Origin: Henricia sp. BOLD:AAB3569
Lineage: Eukaryota; Echinodermata; Asteroidea; Spinulosida; Echinasteridae
Direction: 5' to 3'
NCBI GenBank assembly: GCA_037783545.1
Contig: JBBELK010000329.1
Location: 1,316,501 to 1,380,500, forward strand
Length of the DNA: 64,000 nt
Below the pieces are notes generated by a model, which was not told where the DNA came from, searched no databases, and saw only the letters and a list, made by a program, of their open reading frames with translations. The position numbers and the translations under genes are program-made. Below are positions 54,901 through 63,785 of the stretch, in pieces; the first letter of the stretch is position 1; each line of letters starts with the position of its first letter.

Positions 54901-57900
54901 AATTAGCGAAAATTGGCCGACCGCGCTACACCGACAGTGCACATGTGCATTACGCGCAGTGCCGCGTTTGTCATTCTACAGGACGACCACACTTATGTCG
55001 GAAAATGTTGACGATCCCACCAGAAAAGTGTGATGTATGTATTCTTTTAAATCTTTGCTCTTCTGGTAGAAAAGTAAATGTCAAATATTTGTCCGGTTCC
55101 GCAAACGACTTACTTGTATGCGGTTTTTCGTGTAGGGCAAGGCTACTTCCAAATACTGAAAGCCGTCCAGATAAAACTGTACGGCTTTCAAGAGCAGCAT
55201 TTTTCCCCCCATCAAAACCGTTGCTCAAATGGAATCTTTAGTTTACTCATTTTACAGGCAATTGCTATTTTTGGTAAAAATCTGAATCTCCACACGTTCT
55301 ACATACCTCCCTGGCTGAAATTGTCTGAAAAGTGGCGTACACTGGTCCGTAAAACCCGAATTTTTCAGGAGCAATCATACCGCATGTCTTGTTAATTTTT
55401 TCCCAATAAACAAGATGGCGGATGTAGACTCAGCGCAGTCGTTCTTTCGGCCACCAGCACGTACTAGCACGGTACAGACAAGGGGGGCGCTGTTCACGTT
55501 AAAAATGTGATATATTTCCTCATGGCTTGCATCTCTGAATTGTTTATATATTTTTGTAAATTAATAGTTAGTTAGAAAACCTACAAGCTGTTTAATTATC
55601 GACCAATTACTCTCAAAATGATTGTCCATGTATGACAATTGCGTTGTTTACACGGTTGTCAATGTCTCAACTACGAATGAAGTATGATTTTTTCTTCAGC
55701 AATTCAGTTAGATGACGAAAAATATTGCCACCCAACTCCCCTTCCCTCCCTCCCAATTAAACAAATTGTAAAACAAAAATCAGAAAGGACTCGATGAGAA
55801 CCACAGAACCTCTGGAAATTATACAATTCCATGCCTATAGCTTTTGAGTAAGGATGCCGCCAACTTTTTTAAGCACCTGCAGCCGATTTCACGAATGGCG
55901 CAAGCCCTATAGCTTGCGTGTAATTTTCACAGGAATGTTGCGCAGCCTACGCAATAAAATGTTGCGCAAGCGGACTTACGCAAAGCGTTAGGATTCGTGA
56001 AATCGGCTGCAGGTGCTTAAAAAGTTGGCGGCATCCTTACTCAAAAGCTATAGGCATGGAATTGTATAATTTCCAGAGGTTCTGTGGTTCTCATCGAGTC
56101 CTTTCTGATTTTTGTTTTACAATTTGTTTAATTGGGAGGGAGGGAAGGGGAGTTGGGTGGCAATATTTTTCGTCATCTAACGGAATTGCTGAAGAAAAAA
56201 ATCATACTTCATTCGTAGTTGAGACATTGGCAACCGTGTAAACAACGCAATTGTCATACATGGACAATCATTTTGAGAGTAATTGGTCGATAATTAAACA
56301 GCTTGTAGGTTTTCTAACTAACTATTAATTTACAAAAATATATAAACAATTCAGAGATGCAAGCCATGAGGAAATATATCACATTTTTAACGTGTACTCG
56401 CGTCAGTGACTGTGGATTCGCCAGCGGAGCGCCGGCCGGCGGTACGGTACATGCCCACAGGCAAGAGCGAGTCTACATCCGCCATCTTGTTTATTGGGAA
56501 AAAATTTACAAGACATGCGGTATGATTGCTCCTGAAAAATTCGGGTTTTACGGACCAGTGTACGCCACTTTTCAGACAATTTCAGCCAGGGAGGTATGTA
56601 GAACGTGTGAAGATTCAGATTTTTACCAAAAATAGCAATTGCCTGTAAAATGAGTAAACTAAAGATTCCATTTGAGCAACGGTTTTGATGGGGGAAAAAA
56701 TGCTGCTCTTGAAAGCCGTACAGTTTGATCTGGACGGCTTTCAGTATTTGGAAGTAGGGCAAGGCAAGCTATATGTACGTGTAAGTACGCTTACATGTAT
56801 ACAGTGTTCTCCACTACCGGTTTTGTCCGGGCGCGCCGCCCGGACAAAATCATTTGCCACCCGGACAAAACATTTGCGGCCCGGACAAAACATTGTGCCG
56901 CCCGGACAAAACATTGTGCCGCCCGGACCAAAACAAAATAATTTCTCCTCCAAAACACTATGAAAGTACAGCCGAGTCATTCCAAATTGCGGTGTATATT
57001 CACCTAACGTGATTCGGTAGTCACTGGTGTCATTATCGGTCATTTACCACGCAAATCTATCGGATCGGCGACCCAAATTCGCATCGATAACGGCCATGAC
57101 AGTATGCATTTGTTGAACAGCGGCCTCAAGAGCCGTTTTATTTTTACTATTGAGGGCGCTGCATGCCAACCACTGTGTCGCGACGTACGTCCGGGTGCGT
57201 TCGTGGTTGTGTGTTTGGGTGAGTACGACAACGTGCTGCCACTGTCGCCGCCGCCACCACACCTCCCCCCCCCCCCCCCCCGCTGAGCGACATCACATCG
57301 GCGCGCCCGGACAAAATTTTGACCAGTGGAGATCACTGGTATATTATGGTATCCTGTAGAAGTTACATGCTGTGCTGTGTGCTGTGTGCTGTGCTATCCA
57401 TTTTTCTTTCTGACAAGTGGGATGGTGGTTATAATTTAATTAGCCTATATATTTTAACACAAATGATAATCCAAAACAAAACGGTATATTTTTGTTAATC
57501 TATGTACCGGTACATGTATATGGGTTTACAGTCAACTCGACCGTCGTACCAACTCGACCGTCGTACCAACTCGACCGTCGTACCAACTCGACCGTCGTAC
57601 CAACTCGACCGTCGTACCAACTCGACCGTCGTACCAACTCGACCGTTGGCCAACTGCACAAAGGGTTTTATTTTACACATCCTCAATCACACATGAAATA
57701 ACATAATTGTAACAGTTTCTTATTCTTTAAGAACCACGGAGACGGCGACTAGTGCGTGTTGCTGTCCTTTTTTTTATACATTAGTCATGTACAGTATGCT
57801 TAATTTCACGCTGGCTATCTACTACATGATGTAGTTTAGTGGGCCACAACGGACGAGTTGACTTCTGCAGTTAAACGTACAACGGTTACAACAGTAGAGT

Positions 57901-59734
57901 TGATAGGAGTCGAGTTGGTATGACGGTCGAGTTGGTATGACGGTCGAGTTGGTAGGAGTCGAGTTGGTATGACGGTCGAGTTGGTAGGAGTCGGTCGAGC
58001 GCGCGACGGTGGAGTTGGTACGACGGTCGAGTTGGTACGACGGTCGAGTTGGTACGACGGTCGACTTGACCTGCACCCATGTATATGTATGTTATCGCTT
58101 TGGTTTATACTGTAAAGCGCCTAGAGGCCCTGGCATTTGGCGCTATATAAGATTGCTATTATTAATATTATTATTATTATTATCTTAGAATCGAATAAGC
58201 TATCGATTCCAATATATAAATTCACCCAAATCCGTGTTTAATGTAGGCCCTATATACCCCTAGAACTATGGGGGATATAGTATCCCCCATAGGTTATGTT
58301 GTTTTTTTCCAATATGGCGGCGCCTGAACTTTAAGATCGGAACCGAAACGTTTTTGGCTAGCGCAATAATCCGCTCCCCAATCGCCACCAAACTCCGTCT
58401 GATAGTTCTTGAGACACTCGCCTTGCGTGTGTCTACGGAATTTCGGTACCATTTGTCCACTAAATTCTCCGAAAATAATGTTGGGAAATGAACGGGAACA
58501 TGTGTGATGCATCCACATGCATTTTACCGAATGCCTCAATCATGCATGTGGATGCATCGCACATGTTCCCGTTCATTTCCCAACATTATTTTCGGAGAAT
58601 TTAGTGGACAAATGGTACCGAAATTCCGTAGACACACGCAAGGTGAGTGTCTCAAGAACTATCAGACGGAGTTTGGTGGCGATTGGGGAGCGGATTATTG
58701 CGCTAGCTTAAACCGTATCCGTCCGATCTTAAAGTTCAGGCGCCGCCATATTGGAAAAAAACAACATAACCTATGGGGGATACTGTATGGGTGCAGGTCA
58801 AGTCGACCGTTTGCCAACTCGACCGTCGTACCAACTCGACCGTCGTACCAACTCGACCGTCGTACCAACTCGACCGTTGTACCAACTCGACCGTCGCGCG
58901 CTCGACCGAAGGAGTCAACTCGACCGTTGTACCAACTCGACTCCTACCAACTCGACCGTTGTACGTTTAACTGCGGAAGTCAACTCGTCCGTTGTGTCCC
59001 ACTAAACTAGTACATCATGTAGTAGATAGCCGTTTTTATAAATGTTACTTCTTAATTTATTTTAACATCATTAAATTATTACCACAGTTTAATTCATTTT
59101 CTCGTTCTATTTCAAAGTCAAAAATGTGCCGGTTATGAGGGAAATAGGTCAAACGTGCCAATTTTTGTTATGTTCATAACAAACGGTCGACTTGGCCAAC
59201 GGTCAAGTTGGTCAACGGTCGAGTTGACTCGACCGTGAAGTCGAGTTGGTCAACGGTCGAGTTGGTACGACGGTCGAGTTGGTACGACGGTCGAGTTGGT
59301 ACGACGGTCGAGTTGGTAGGAGTCGAGTTGGCAAACGGTCGACTTGACTGTAAACCTACTGTATCCCCCATAGTTCTAGGGGTAGTTCTAGGGGTAGGCC
59401 CTATATAAACAAAAATCCCATAAAAGTAAGTTTTTGTGCCACTGGGCGTCTCTGAAAATTTCCGTTTGCGGAACCGGCTAATCAACTGTACTGAACAACG
59501 GTCGGGTTGACTTCTCCGTTTGAACGCACAACAGTCGAGCTGGTACAACGGTCGAATTGATTCGAGTCGAGTTGGCAAACGGTCGAGTTGACCTGCACCC
59601 GCACTAGGAGCTTTTTAATGGTGTCGTAAAAAGACGGCTTAGCCATACGTACCACGTAAATCGAGCTCTCTTTCCTTTAAAGCGTTCGTGTATTGTGCAC
59701 TTTGTTCGATTAATTCTGCCGTGAGCTTAGGCAT
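45897..59734 (-). CDS. SNRPA1: U2 small nuclear ribonucleoprotein A' (complete gene span, 9 coding exons)
   Basis: U2A' is a leucine-rich-repeat protein of the U2 snRNP. In the known human complex it binds U2 snRNA stem-loop IV with U2B'' in the nucleus during branch-point recognition. Seen here: nine GT-AG exons (59653-59734, 53574-53721, 53041-53119, 51999-52045, 50983-51085, 50586-50665, 49636-49714, 48778-48883, 45897-45985) join in phase to 813 nt, 270 residues plus stop. The N-terminus MPKLTAELIEQ, the LRRs (about residues 20-130), the LRR-cap (about 119-150), the basic KGKKGHQLSKDL segment (about 160-171) and an acidic tail match U2A' closely. The human protein is about 255 residues, so length is normal. 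Start chosen because it aligns with the family start. Intron 1 (about 5.9 kb) holds two large palindromes; exon 7 has a partial duplicate at 49499-49546. A minus-strand ATTAAA at 45831-45836, about 60 nt past the stop, may be the polyadenylation signal. Span includes introns. Confidence 0.95.
46030..46361 (-). mobile_element. tRNA-derived SINE, family B (inverted)
   Basis: Reverse complement of the 19616-19950 SINE including the (AAT)n tail at 46030 and the tRNA-like head at 46290-46361. It lies in SNRPA1 intron 8. Confidence 0.85.
46375..46990 (-). repeat. Dispersed repeat N, copy 3 (inverted, split by insertion)
   Basis: Sequence left of 46440 and right of 46845 is contiguous in the copy at 18530-18780. 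Confidence 0.8.
46441..46844. mobile_element. 404-bp TIR element inserted in dispersed repeat N
   Basis: TAGACCTATGACATAATGAC and its near complement at the right; arms share GTTTACC-CGGTGCATTATGGGTG for about 60 bp. The exact empty site is preserved at about 18619 (CAATTGAGGGTG). No target duplication beyond possible TA is visible. Confidence 0.85.
47044..47360 (+). mobile_element. tRNA-derived SINE relative
   Basis: GTTATGGCCTAGTGGTCTAG (A-box-like), then GTGCCCTTGAGCAAGGAACT, the core shared with SINE families A to C. No clear tail. Confidence 0.6.
47630..47865. mobile_element. TIR element (about 235 bp)
   Basis: ATACGCCATTTTGGAAGTCA at the left and TGACTCCCAAAATGACGTCA at the right, with inner inverted AAGCGATGTGCGTGCG and CGCACGCACATTGCTTC-like blocks. 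Confidence 0.65.
47911..48158. mobile_element. TIR element, family G
   Basis: TATCCGCCATAGCTGGGGGG at the left and TATGGCGGATATA at the right, with inverted CTTCCACTGAATGAACTG and CCATGCACTGGAAG. Confidence 0.7.
48159..48777. other. SNRPA1 intron 8, no exon seen
   Basis: Contains CAGATGTTCCG repeats near 48196-48226 and an inverted TGAGCACGTGGAACATCTGA near 48560, suggesting another TIR element (about 48177-48600). No exon-like frame. Confidence 0.4.
48778..48883 (-). CDS. SNRPA1: SNRPA1 coding exon 8 (residues 207-242)
   Basis: Acceptor TTTAACACCAG, donor ACAG|GTGAAG. Encodes AAIVNAKSLEEVERLNQLLK then AGQMPGKDALNKNQT, matching human NAIANASTLAEVERLKGLLQ and SGQIPG. Confidence 0.93.
49499..49546 (-). 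pseudogene. Partial tandem duplicate of SNRPA1 exon 7 (pseudo-exon)
   Basis: The minus strand reads GDEGVAKPGPSPQDYAAMK followed by the same GTAAGC donor as exon 7, and the flanking GAATGTTTGCTTAC is duplicated too. The 5' half of the exon and the acceptor are missing: the homology stops at about 49546 in unrelated repeat sequence. It is therefore unlikely to be spliced in as a normal exon, though the frame is open. Confidence 0.8.
49636..49714 (-). CDS. SNRPA1: SNRPA1 coding exon 7 (residues 180-206)
   Basis: Acceptor CTTTTCATACAG, donor AAA|GTAAGC. Encodes FVPGAPVGAEGVTKPGPSP then QDYAAIK, like the FNPGAGLPTDKKKGGPSP region of human U2A'. A 5'-truncated duplicate of the 3' half lies about 137 bp downstream. 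Confidence 0.92.
49915..50455 (+). repeat. Dispersed repeat P, copy 1
   Basis: About 540 bp between TTAAAGGGC and GGCCCTTTAA ends. Inverted sister at 60243-60827. Both keep an open frame containing SHDKTGGRNCS and FPFC-PYVMHS-QRPLS, though no family is recognised. Confidence 0.75.
50586..50665 (-). CDS. SNRPA1: SNRPA1 coding exon 6 (residues 154-180)
   Basis: Acceptor GTGAATGTAG, donor AC|GTAAGT. Encodes EREAASVLFKGKKGHQLSKD then LGRRSKT, matching the basic segment after the LRR cap. A 145-bp TIR element (50698-50842) ends about 30 bases upstream of the acceptor. Confidence 0.93.
50698..50842. mobile_element. TIR element, family H
   Basis: ATAGACCATATCGAATAGCT at the left and CGGCGGCTATTAAATACGGT at the right. 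Lies about 32 bases upstream of the SNRPA1 exon 6 acceptor. Confidence 0.85.
50983..51085 (-). CDS. SNRPA1: SNRPA1 coding exon 5 (residues 119-153), LRR cap
   Basis: Acceptor TTTTTCTGTAG, donor AAAAG|GTAAGT. Encodes LLRNPVTSRKHYRLYVIHKI then PQIRILDFRKVREK. The LRNPVT-KKHYRLYVI pattern is the LRR cap and the most diagnostic block of the family. Confidence 0.95.
51900..51973. repeat. G-rich minisatellite, potential G-quadruplex
   Basis: GGGAGGGGGGTGGT units of about 17 bp repeated about four times on the + strand (the template strand of SNRPA1), 26 bases past the exon 4 donor. Four or more G-runs of three or more satisfy the usual quadruplex pattern. Confidence 0.8.
51999..52045 (-). CDS. SNRPA1: SNRPA1 coding exon 4 (residues 104-119)
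   Basis: A 47-nt exon with acceptor GTTTTAG and donor AG|GTAAAAAG, encoding GDLDPLATIRTLTTL. GDLDPLA is strongly conserved in U2A'. About 25 bases into the following intron (51900-51973) is a strongly G-rich (+ strand) minisatellite. Confidence 0.93.
52463..52692. mobile_element. TIR element (about 230 bp)
   Basis: GCAGGGCTCGAATTTCATGA at the left and GGTATTTCGAGCCCTGTT at the right, with TAGACCA/TGGTCTA inverted motifs inside. Confidence 0.7.
53041..53119 (-). CDS. SNRPA1: SNRPA1 coding exon 3 (residues 77-103)
   Basis: Acceptor TTTATTTGCAG, donor CTG|GTTTGT. Encodes RISEGLQENLPILESVILTN then NLMQEL, a further leucine-rich repeat. In human U2A' the equivalent repeat has the same leucine and asparagine spacing. 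Confidence 0.93.
53339..53540 (+). mobile_element. tRNA-Asn-like SINE (linear form)
   Basis: 73-nt head with anticodon-position GTT in the stem-loop CTGC-ACGTTAA-GCAG and B-box AGTTCGAATCT; acceptor and D stems are mismatched and position 33 is C, so it is not a working tRNA. The tail AAGTTGCTTTTCACTGCATC is shared with the hairpin copy at 16798-16924. Ends in A-rich sequence. Confidence 0.7.
53574..53721 (-). CDS. SNRPA1: SNRPA1 coding exon 2 (residues 28-77)
   Basis: Acceptor TTTTTACAG, donor TG|GTAATTAG. Encodes the GYKIPVIENLGATLDQFD block and the LRR segment DFSDNDLRKIEGFPLLRRLK, then LLNNNRI. Junctions on both sides are in phase with exons 1 and 3. Confidence 0.95.
53722..55143. other. 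SNRPA1 intron 1, first part, no exon seen
   Basis: Open frames of 70-98 codons occur on both strands here (for example 54579-54854) but no splice-site-bounded homologous exon or known domain could be recognised. Confidence 0.35.
55144..56758. repeat. 1.6-kb near-perfect palindrome centred on a MITE
   Basis: Left arm from TACTTCCAAATACTGAAAGC is repeated inverted, ending GCTTTCAGTATTTGGAAGTA at 56758. Over the inner 300 bp of each arm only a few differences are seen; a segment near 55430-55495 versus 56395-56480 has diverged or been replaced. The centre is hairpin MITE family L (55877-56012). Confidence 0.9.
55877..56012. mobile_element. Hairpin MITE, family L, at the palindrome centre
   Basis: CTGCAGCCGATTTCACGAAT and its complement bound 136 bp with inner GCGCAAG/CTTGCGC motifs, as in 45592-45758. 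Confidence 0.85.
56803..57337. mobile_element. TIR element with GCCCGGACAAAACATT repeats
   Basis: CTCCACTACCGGTTTTGTCC at the left and GGACAAAATTTTGACCAGTG at the right. Four tandem copies of about 21 bp (56850-56930) repeat the terminal motif CCCGGACAAAA. Confidence 0.75.
57534..57657 (+). repeat. 17-bp tandem repeat cluster 1
   Basis: ACCAACTCGACCGTCGT repeated about seven times. Because 17 is not a multiple of 3, all frames stay open and produce spurious Thr/Asn/Arg-rich frames. Confidence 0.95.
57895..58075 (-). repeat. 17-bp tandem repeat cluster 2 (inverted)
   Basis: ACGACGGTCGAGTTGGT and the variant GTCGAGTTGGTAGGA repeat about nine times, inverted relative to cluster 1. Part of the left palindrome arm that begins at 57812. 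Confidence 0.95.
58793..58965 (+). repeat. 17-bp tandem repeat cluster 3
   Basis: CAACTCGACCGTCGTAC units with TTGTACC variants, the mirror of cluster 2, including the shared single-copy spacer CGCGCGCTCGACCG. Confidence 0.95.
59180..59600 (-). repeat. 17-bp tandem repeat clusters 4 and 5
   Basis: GGTCGAGTTGGTACGAC units at 59180-59345, then a shorter degenerate group at 59490-59600 ending GGTCGAGTTGACCTGCACCC, just upstream of SNRPA1 exon 1's donor side. Confidence 0.9.
59653..59734 (-). CDS. SNRPA1: SNRPA1 coding exon 1 (residues 1-28)
   Basis: Begins with ATG and encodes MPKLTAELIEQSAQYTNAL followed by KERELDLR, the conserved U2A' N-terminus. It ends after one base of a Gly codon at a GTACGT donor (phase 1). 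No other in-frame upstream ATG matches the family. The 5' UTR and promoter lie above 59734 but no clear core element is recognisable. Confidence 0.95.
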
Positions 59735-60080
59735 TTTGTGCCTTCTTAAACTGCAAAACAAATCCCAGGCACGTTGGCAAAACAAACACACGATCAATTA
59801 GTATTTTTAATCAGTCACGAACAACGGCAAACAGCTCAACTTTTGACTTCGTATCACAAAACATTACCCGCCGGTCACACACGTTAAACGTTTTAGATCG
59901 AATTTGTAGTCTGGTTCACGCGCACGGGCCGATATTCGTTTACCGTGAATTTCGTCCAGAAACTAGATCTATGATATTACTAGACTGGTTCCTGGTCTAC
60001 TTTTTCCCACTACGATTATTTATGTCTGTGACGCCACGGCTTGTACTAAAGCGCCCTCTATTGAAACACTTTAAAGGTAG
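59735..60080. promoter_or_regulatory. SNRPA1 5' flank (presumed promoter and 5' UTR)
   Basis: Region immediately upstream of the SNRPA1 ATG, free of recognised repeats until 60081. No TATA box or named site could be supported; the assignment rests on position only. Confidence 0.4.
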
Positions 60081-60228
60081 TATAGACCCTTTCCACGAGC
60101 GGCCATGACTAGGGGCAGTCACATGGTCATCGTGCGTCATGCACGAGTAGGCACTTTATAGATCTATTGTCACGTTATTGACATGGCCGACAGTGCTATA
60201 TATAGGGCCGGGGCAACGGGGGTCTATA
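60081..60228. mobile_element. TIR element, family E
   Basis: Begins ATAGACCCTTTCCACGAGCG and carries GCACGAGTAGGCACTTTATA. It lies about 350 bp upstream of the SNRPA1 start codon. Confidence 0.7.
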
Positions 60229-60242
60229 GAGCTCGGACAGTT

Positions 60243-60827
60243 TAAAGGGCCTGTGACATGCTAAACAACTTTGTGCCTAATTAAGCTTTGCTTCATAATG
60301 ACGGATTACTTGTTCAGCAAGACATACTATTGTTCGTTTGGATGTAAAATCAATAAAAGGTGGCCTTTTTCAACTTTGAAGATTTCATTGCAATAAATCA
60401 CAGACAGAGGGCGCTGTTTTGAGTGCATCACATAAGGAAAACAGAAGGGAAAAGTTAAGAAAAAAAATAAGACTTCAAGTTGGACTTGTGACAATTTGCT
60501 GCAGTTTCTACCCCCAGTTTTGTCATGGCTTACAGCAGGCAACATGTAAAACAAACTCAAACAGCCATGGATTACAAAAGTTTCAGGAAATTGAGAAAAA
60601 GTGTAATCTTTTGTGCACAGTTGAATGTGATTTTCCTGTGTTTGCCTCTTGTGACATCGTGACCTTGGTCATGAATATGCATATTTGTATTAGCATAAAA
60701 ACTAAAAACCTTTGTTTTAACCCCCAAAGCAAGCTCCAAGTAGGATTTTTATGACTTTAACCGAGTAGAGTGGTTTTAAAGCATAGATTTTATTGATAAA
60801 AATCCTAAATAAGGGGGCCCTTTAACT
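60243..60827 (-). repeat. Dispersed repeat P, copy 2 (inverted)
   Basis: TTTAAAGGGCCTGTGACATG at the left and AAATAAGGGGGCCCTTTAA at the right. Minus-strand reading matches 49915-50455 closely. Confidence 0.75.
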
Positions 60828-60988
60828 TCCCCAAACTATGGACATGCACCACAGTACTAGTGCACCATGTGCATGGCCAACTATATGTCCAGCAAAATAT
60901 TCTGCTTAAACATGCAAACATCTTTTTTCCCGTCAAATTTGTAATATATTGGCTTTAATAGTATACAATAATTATTGCAGATAAGACA

Positions 60989-61235
60989 ATAGGGTCTTTC
61001 TATAAATTAGGGGTCCAAAAGTGTGACATTTATATCCCCCGTTACACCTGATATGTTATTTTTTCGTACAAAAAATCATTAAAATGGCTTTTAAACCATT
61101 TTGTATAAATTGTACTTTATGTACTCGCTCTTTGAGATGGAAAGTATTTAAAGAATGTGTCCTGAATTTACAAAAACAAGATGTAAAATGTAACGGGGGA
61201 CACCAACATTGGACCCCTAATTTATAGAAAGACCC
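60989..61235. mobile_element. TIR element, family J (uninterrupted copy)
   Basis: GGGTCTTTCTATAAATTAGG at the left and its complement CCTAATTTATAGAAAGACCC at the right. Sister at 33635-33953. Confidence 0.85.
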
Positions 61236-62048
61236 AATTCCGAGCAGAACACGACTCATGCAAGTCACACTTTGGCCGAGTATTTGAGTACCCTAGAATA
61301 TACTCGTGAAGTATTACCGTATCTGGGGGAAACAAGTACAAACAGAAATTTGACACGTAAAACACAAATTGTACGTTTTGTCTGTTCTGTTTTTTTTCCT
61401 CGAACAAATTGACATAACATGATAAAATGACATTGTATTCTGAAATAAACATGAATACAAAAATAGGTATACAAGATGAATACAAAAAGACTTTGTTCAG
61501 TGTTAAATATTTTTAAAAATATATTCTGTACACATATTTGGATGTTTGGTACAAATGGATGTGGATATTAATGGATATAAATCTTATTATGCTATTATTC
61601 CTATGAGAGTTTGCTGTTCTCAAGTATCAAATCATATTCATCAATGTATTAATATATTATATGAAAGTTTGATGTTAAATAACTATTAGGACGACGTATT
61701 AGGACGACCGTTTTAGGTAGAACCTAATTAAAATGGTTTTGACCTAATAAAGATGGTATTTGAAGCACTTGGCATTAGGACGACCGGCTATCAGTCGCCC
61801 TAATGCGGTCGGTCGTCCTAATACGCCTTTTTTACCCATAACCGGTCGACCTAAGCGCGAAAAAGCAGGTTGTTAATAATGACAATGTTTTCATTAGGTT
61901 TACATTCGAATAAAATTGTTGTATTCTTGCACTTGACATGGTGACCAAGTTACAGCAGCAAGTGCGCAAGGACATCATGCAAAATAAACCCAGAGTCATT
62001 GTGGTTGAGTTGCAATTTGTTGGTTTTGAGTAGCTTTGTTTACATCAT
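61236..62048. other. Non-coding flank, no gene seen
   Basis: AT-rich sequence. Between 61684 and 61835 are ATTAGGACGACC motifs in inverted arrangement, probably another TIR element related to 14668-15120. Confidence 0.4.
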
Positions 62049-62149
62049 CCGAGATCGATTTCACAAAAATCAAGACGAGTTCAATGCATCCTAATTGCCA
62101 TACCAACGCCCGAAGATAAGACGAGTGACCCTTCTTGAGACCGGCCCAT
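62049..62149. mobile_element. H-unit, left flank of the satellite
   Basis: GAGATCGATTTCACAAAAAT then GACGAGTTCAATGCATCCTA, as in the solo H-unit at 40525; its right end is shortened. Confidence 0.8.
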
Positions 62150-63598
62150 GGTCATGTATTTAGATCAAGTAACAGGTCTTGCCAGTCAGTACAAATTATC
62201 AACTAGCCACTGAGAGCTGGTCAAGTATTTAAATCAAGTAACAGGTCTTCCCAGTTAGTACAAATTACCAACTGACCACTGGGAGCTGGTCATGTATTTA
62301 AATCAAGTAACAGGTCTTCCCAGTTAGTACAAATTATCAACTAGCCACTGAGAGCTGGTCAAGTATTTAAATCAAGTAACAGGTCTTCCCAGTTAGTACA
62401 AATTACCAACTGACCACTGGGAGCTGGTCATGTATTTAAATCAAGTAACAGGTCTTGCCAGTCAGTACAAATTATCAACTAGCCACTGAGAGCTGGTCAT
62501 GTATTTAGATCAAGTAACAGGTCTTCCCAGTTAGTACAAATTATCAACTAGCCACTGAGAGCTGGTCAAGTATTTAAATCAAGTAACAGGTCTTCCCAGT
62601 TAGTACAAATTATCAACTAGCCACTGAGAGCTGGTCAAGTATTTAAATCAAGTAACAGGTCTTCCCAGTTAGTACAAATTACCAACTGACCACTGGGAGC
62701 TGGTCATGTATTTAAATCAAGTAACAGGTCTTCCCAGTTAGTACAAATTACCAACTGACCACTGAGAGCTGGTCATGTATTTAAATCAAGTAACAGGTCT
62801 TCCCAGTTAGTACAAATTATCAACTAGCCACTGAGAGCTGGTCATGTATTTAAATCAAGTAACAGGTCTTCCCAGTTAGTACAAATTATCAACTAGCCAC
62901 TGAGAGCTGGTCAAGTATTTAAATCAAGTAACAGGTCTTCCCAGTTAGTACAAATTACCAACTGACCACTGGGAGCTGGTCATGTATTTAAATCAAGTAA
63001 CAGGTCTTCCCAGTTAGTACAAATTACCAACTGACCACTGAGAGCTGGTCAAGTATTTAAATCAAGTAACAGGTCTTCCCAGTTAGTACAAATTATCAAC
63101 TAGCCACTGAGAGCTGGTCAAGTATTTAAATCAAGTAACAGGTCTTCCCAGTTAGTACAAATTACCAACTGACCACTGAGAGCTGGTCATGTATTTAAAT
63201 CAAGTAACAGGTCTTCCCAGTTAGTACAAATTATCAACTAGCCACTGAGAGCTGGTCAAGTATTTAAATCAAGTAACAGGTCTTCCCAGTTAGTACAAAT
63301 TACCAACTGACCACTGAGAGCTGGTCAAGTATTTAAATCAAGTAACAGGTCTTCCCAGTTAGTACAAATTATCAACTAGCCACTGAGAGCTGGTCAAGTA
63401 TTTAAATCAAGTAACAGGTCTTCCCAGTTAGTACAAATTACCAACTGACCACTGAGAGCTGGTCATGTATTTAAATCAAGTAACAGGTCTTCCCAGTTAG
63501 TACAAATTATCAACTAGCCACTGAGAGCTGGTCAAGTATTTAAATCAAGTAACAGGTCTTCCCAGTTAGTACAAATTATCAACTAGCCACGGAGACCT
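62150..63598. repeat. 69-bp satellite array, 21 units
   Basis: Unit GGTCATGTATTTAAATCAAG + TAACAGGTCTTCCCAGTTAG + TACAAATTATCAACTAGCCA + CTGAGAGCT. 21 units fill 1449 bp exactly. Two main variants differ at linked sites (ATCAACTAGCC versus ACCAACTGACC) and are interspersed. Confidence 0.97.
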
Positions 63599-63724
63599 GG
63601 GATCGATTTCACAAAGGTTAAGACGAGTTCAATGCATCATAATTCCCATACCAACATCCCAAGATAAGAAGAGTGACCCTTCCTTCCTAAAACACGTCTT
63701 AGCGCTTTATGAAATCGGCTCCTG
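63599..63724. mobile_element. H-unit, right flank of the satellite
   Basis: GGGATCGATTTCACAAAGGT to GAAATCGGCTCCTGG. It is followed at 63725-63785 by one more, diverged 69-bp unit. Confidence 0.85.
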
Positions 63725-63785
63725 GTCATATATTTAGATCAAGTAACAGGTCTCGCCAGTTAGTACAAATTATCAACTAACCACT

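Larger units (their letters stand above)
57524..59357. mobile_element. Foldback-like element built of 17-bp repeats
   Basis: Outer ends GGTTTACAGTCAACTCGACC and GTCGACTTGACTGTAAACC are inverted. Between them lie four clusters of a 17-bp repeat in alternating orientation and a large internal hairpin (58262-58521 against 58541-58787). Arms made of short tandem repeats are the hallmark of Foldback-type elements; assignment is by analogy only. No transposase is seen. Confidence 0.7.

Noticed and set aside
54579..55395. Several 70-100 codon open frames in SNRPA1 intron 1
   Set aside because: No recognisable domain; part overlaps the palindrome and is mirrored in the other arm, consistent with repeat sequence.
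57492..59578. Thr/Asn/Arg-rich open frames on both strands (for example repeats of TNSTVVPTRPSYQLDRR)
   Set aside because: They result from the 17-bp tandem repeat: with no stop in any frame, every frame stays open and cycles through the same 17 codons. No start context, splice structure or homology.
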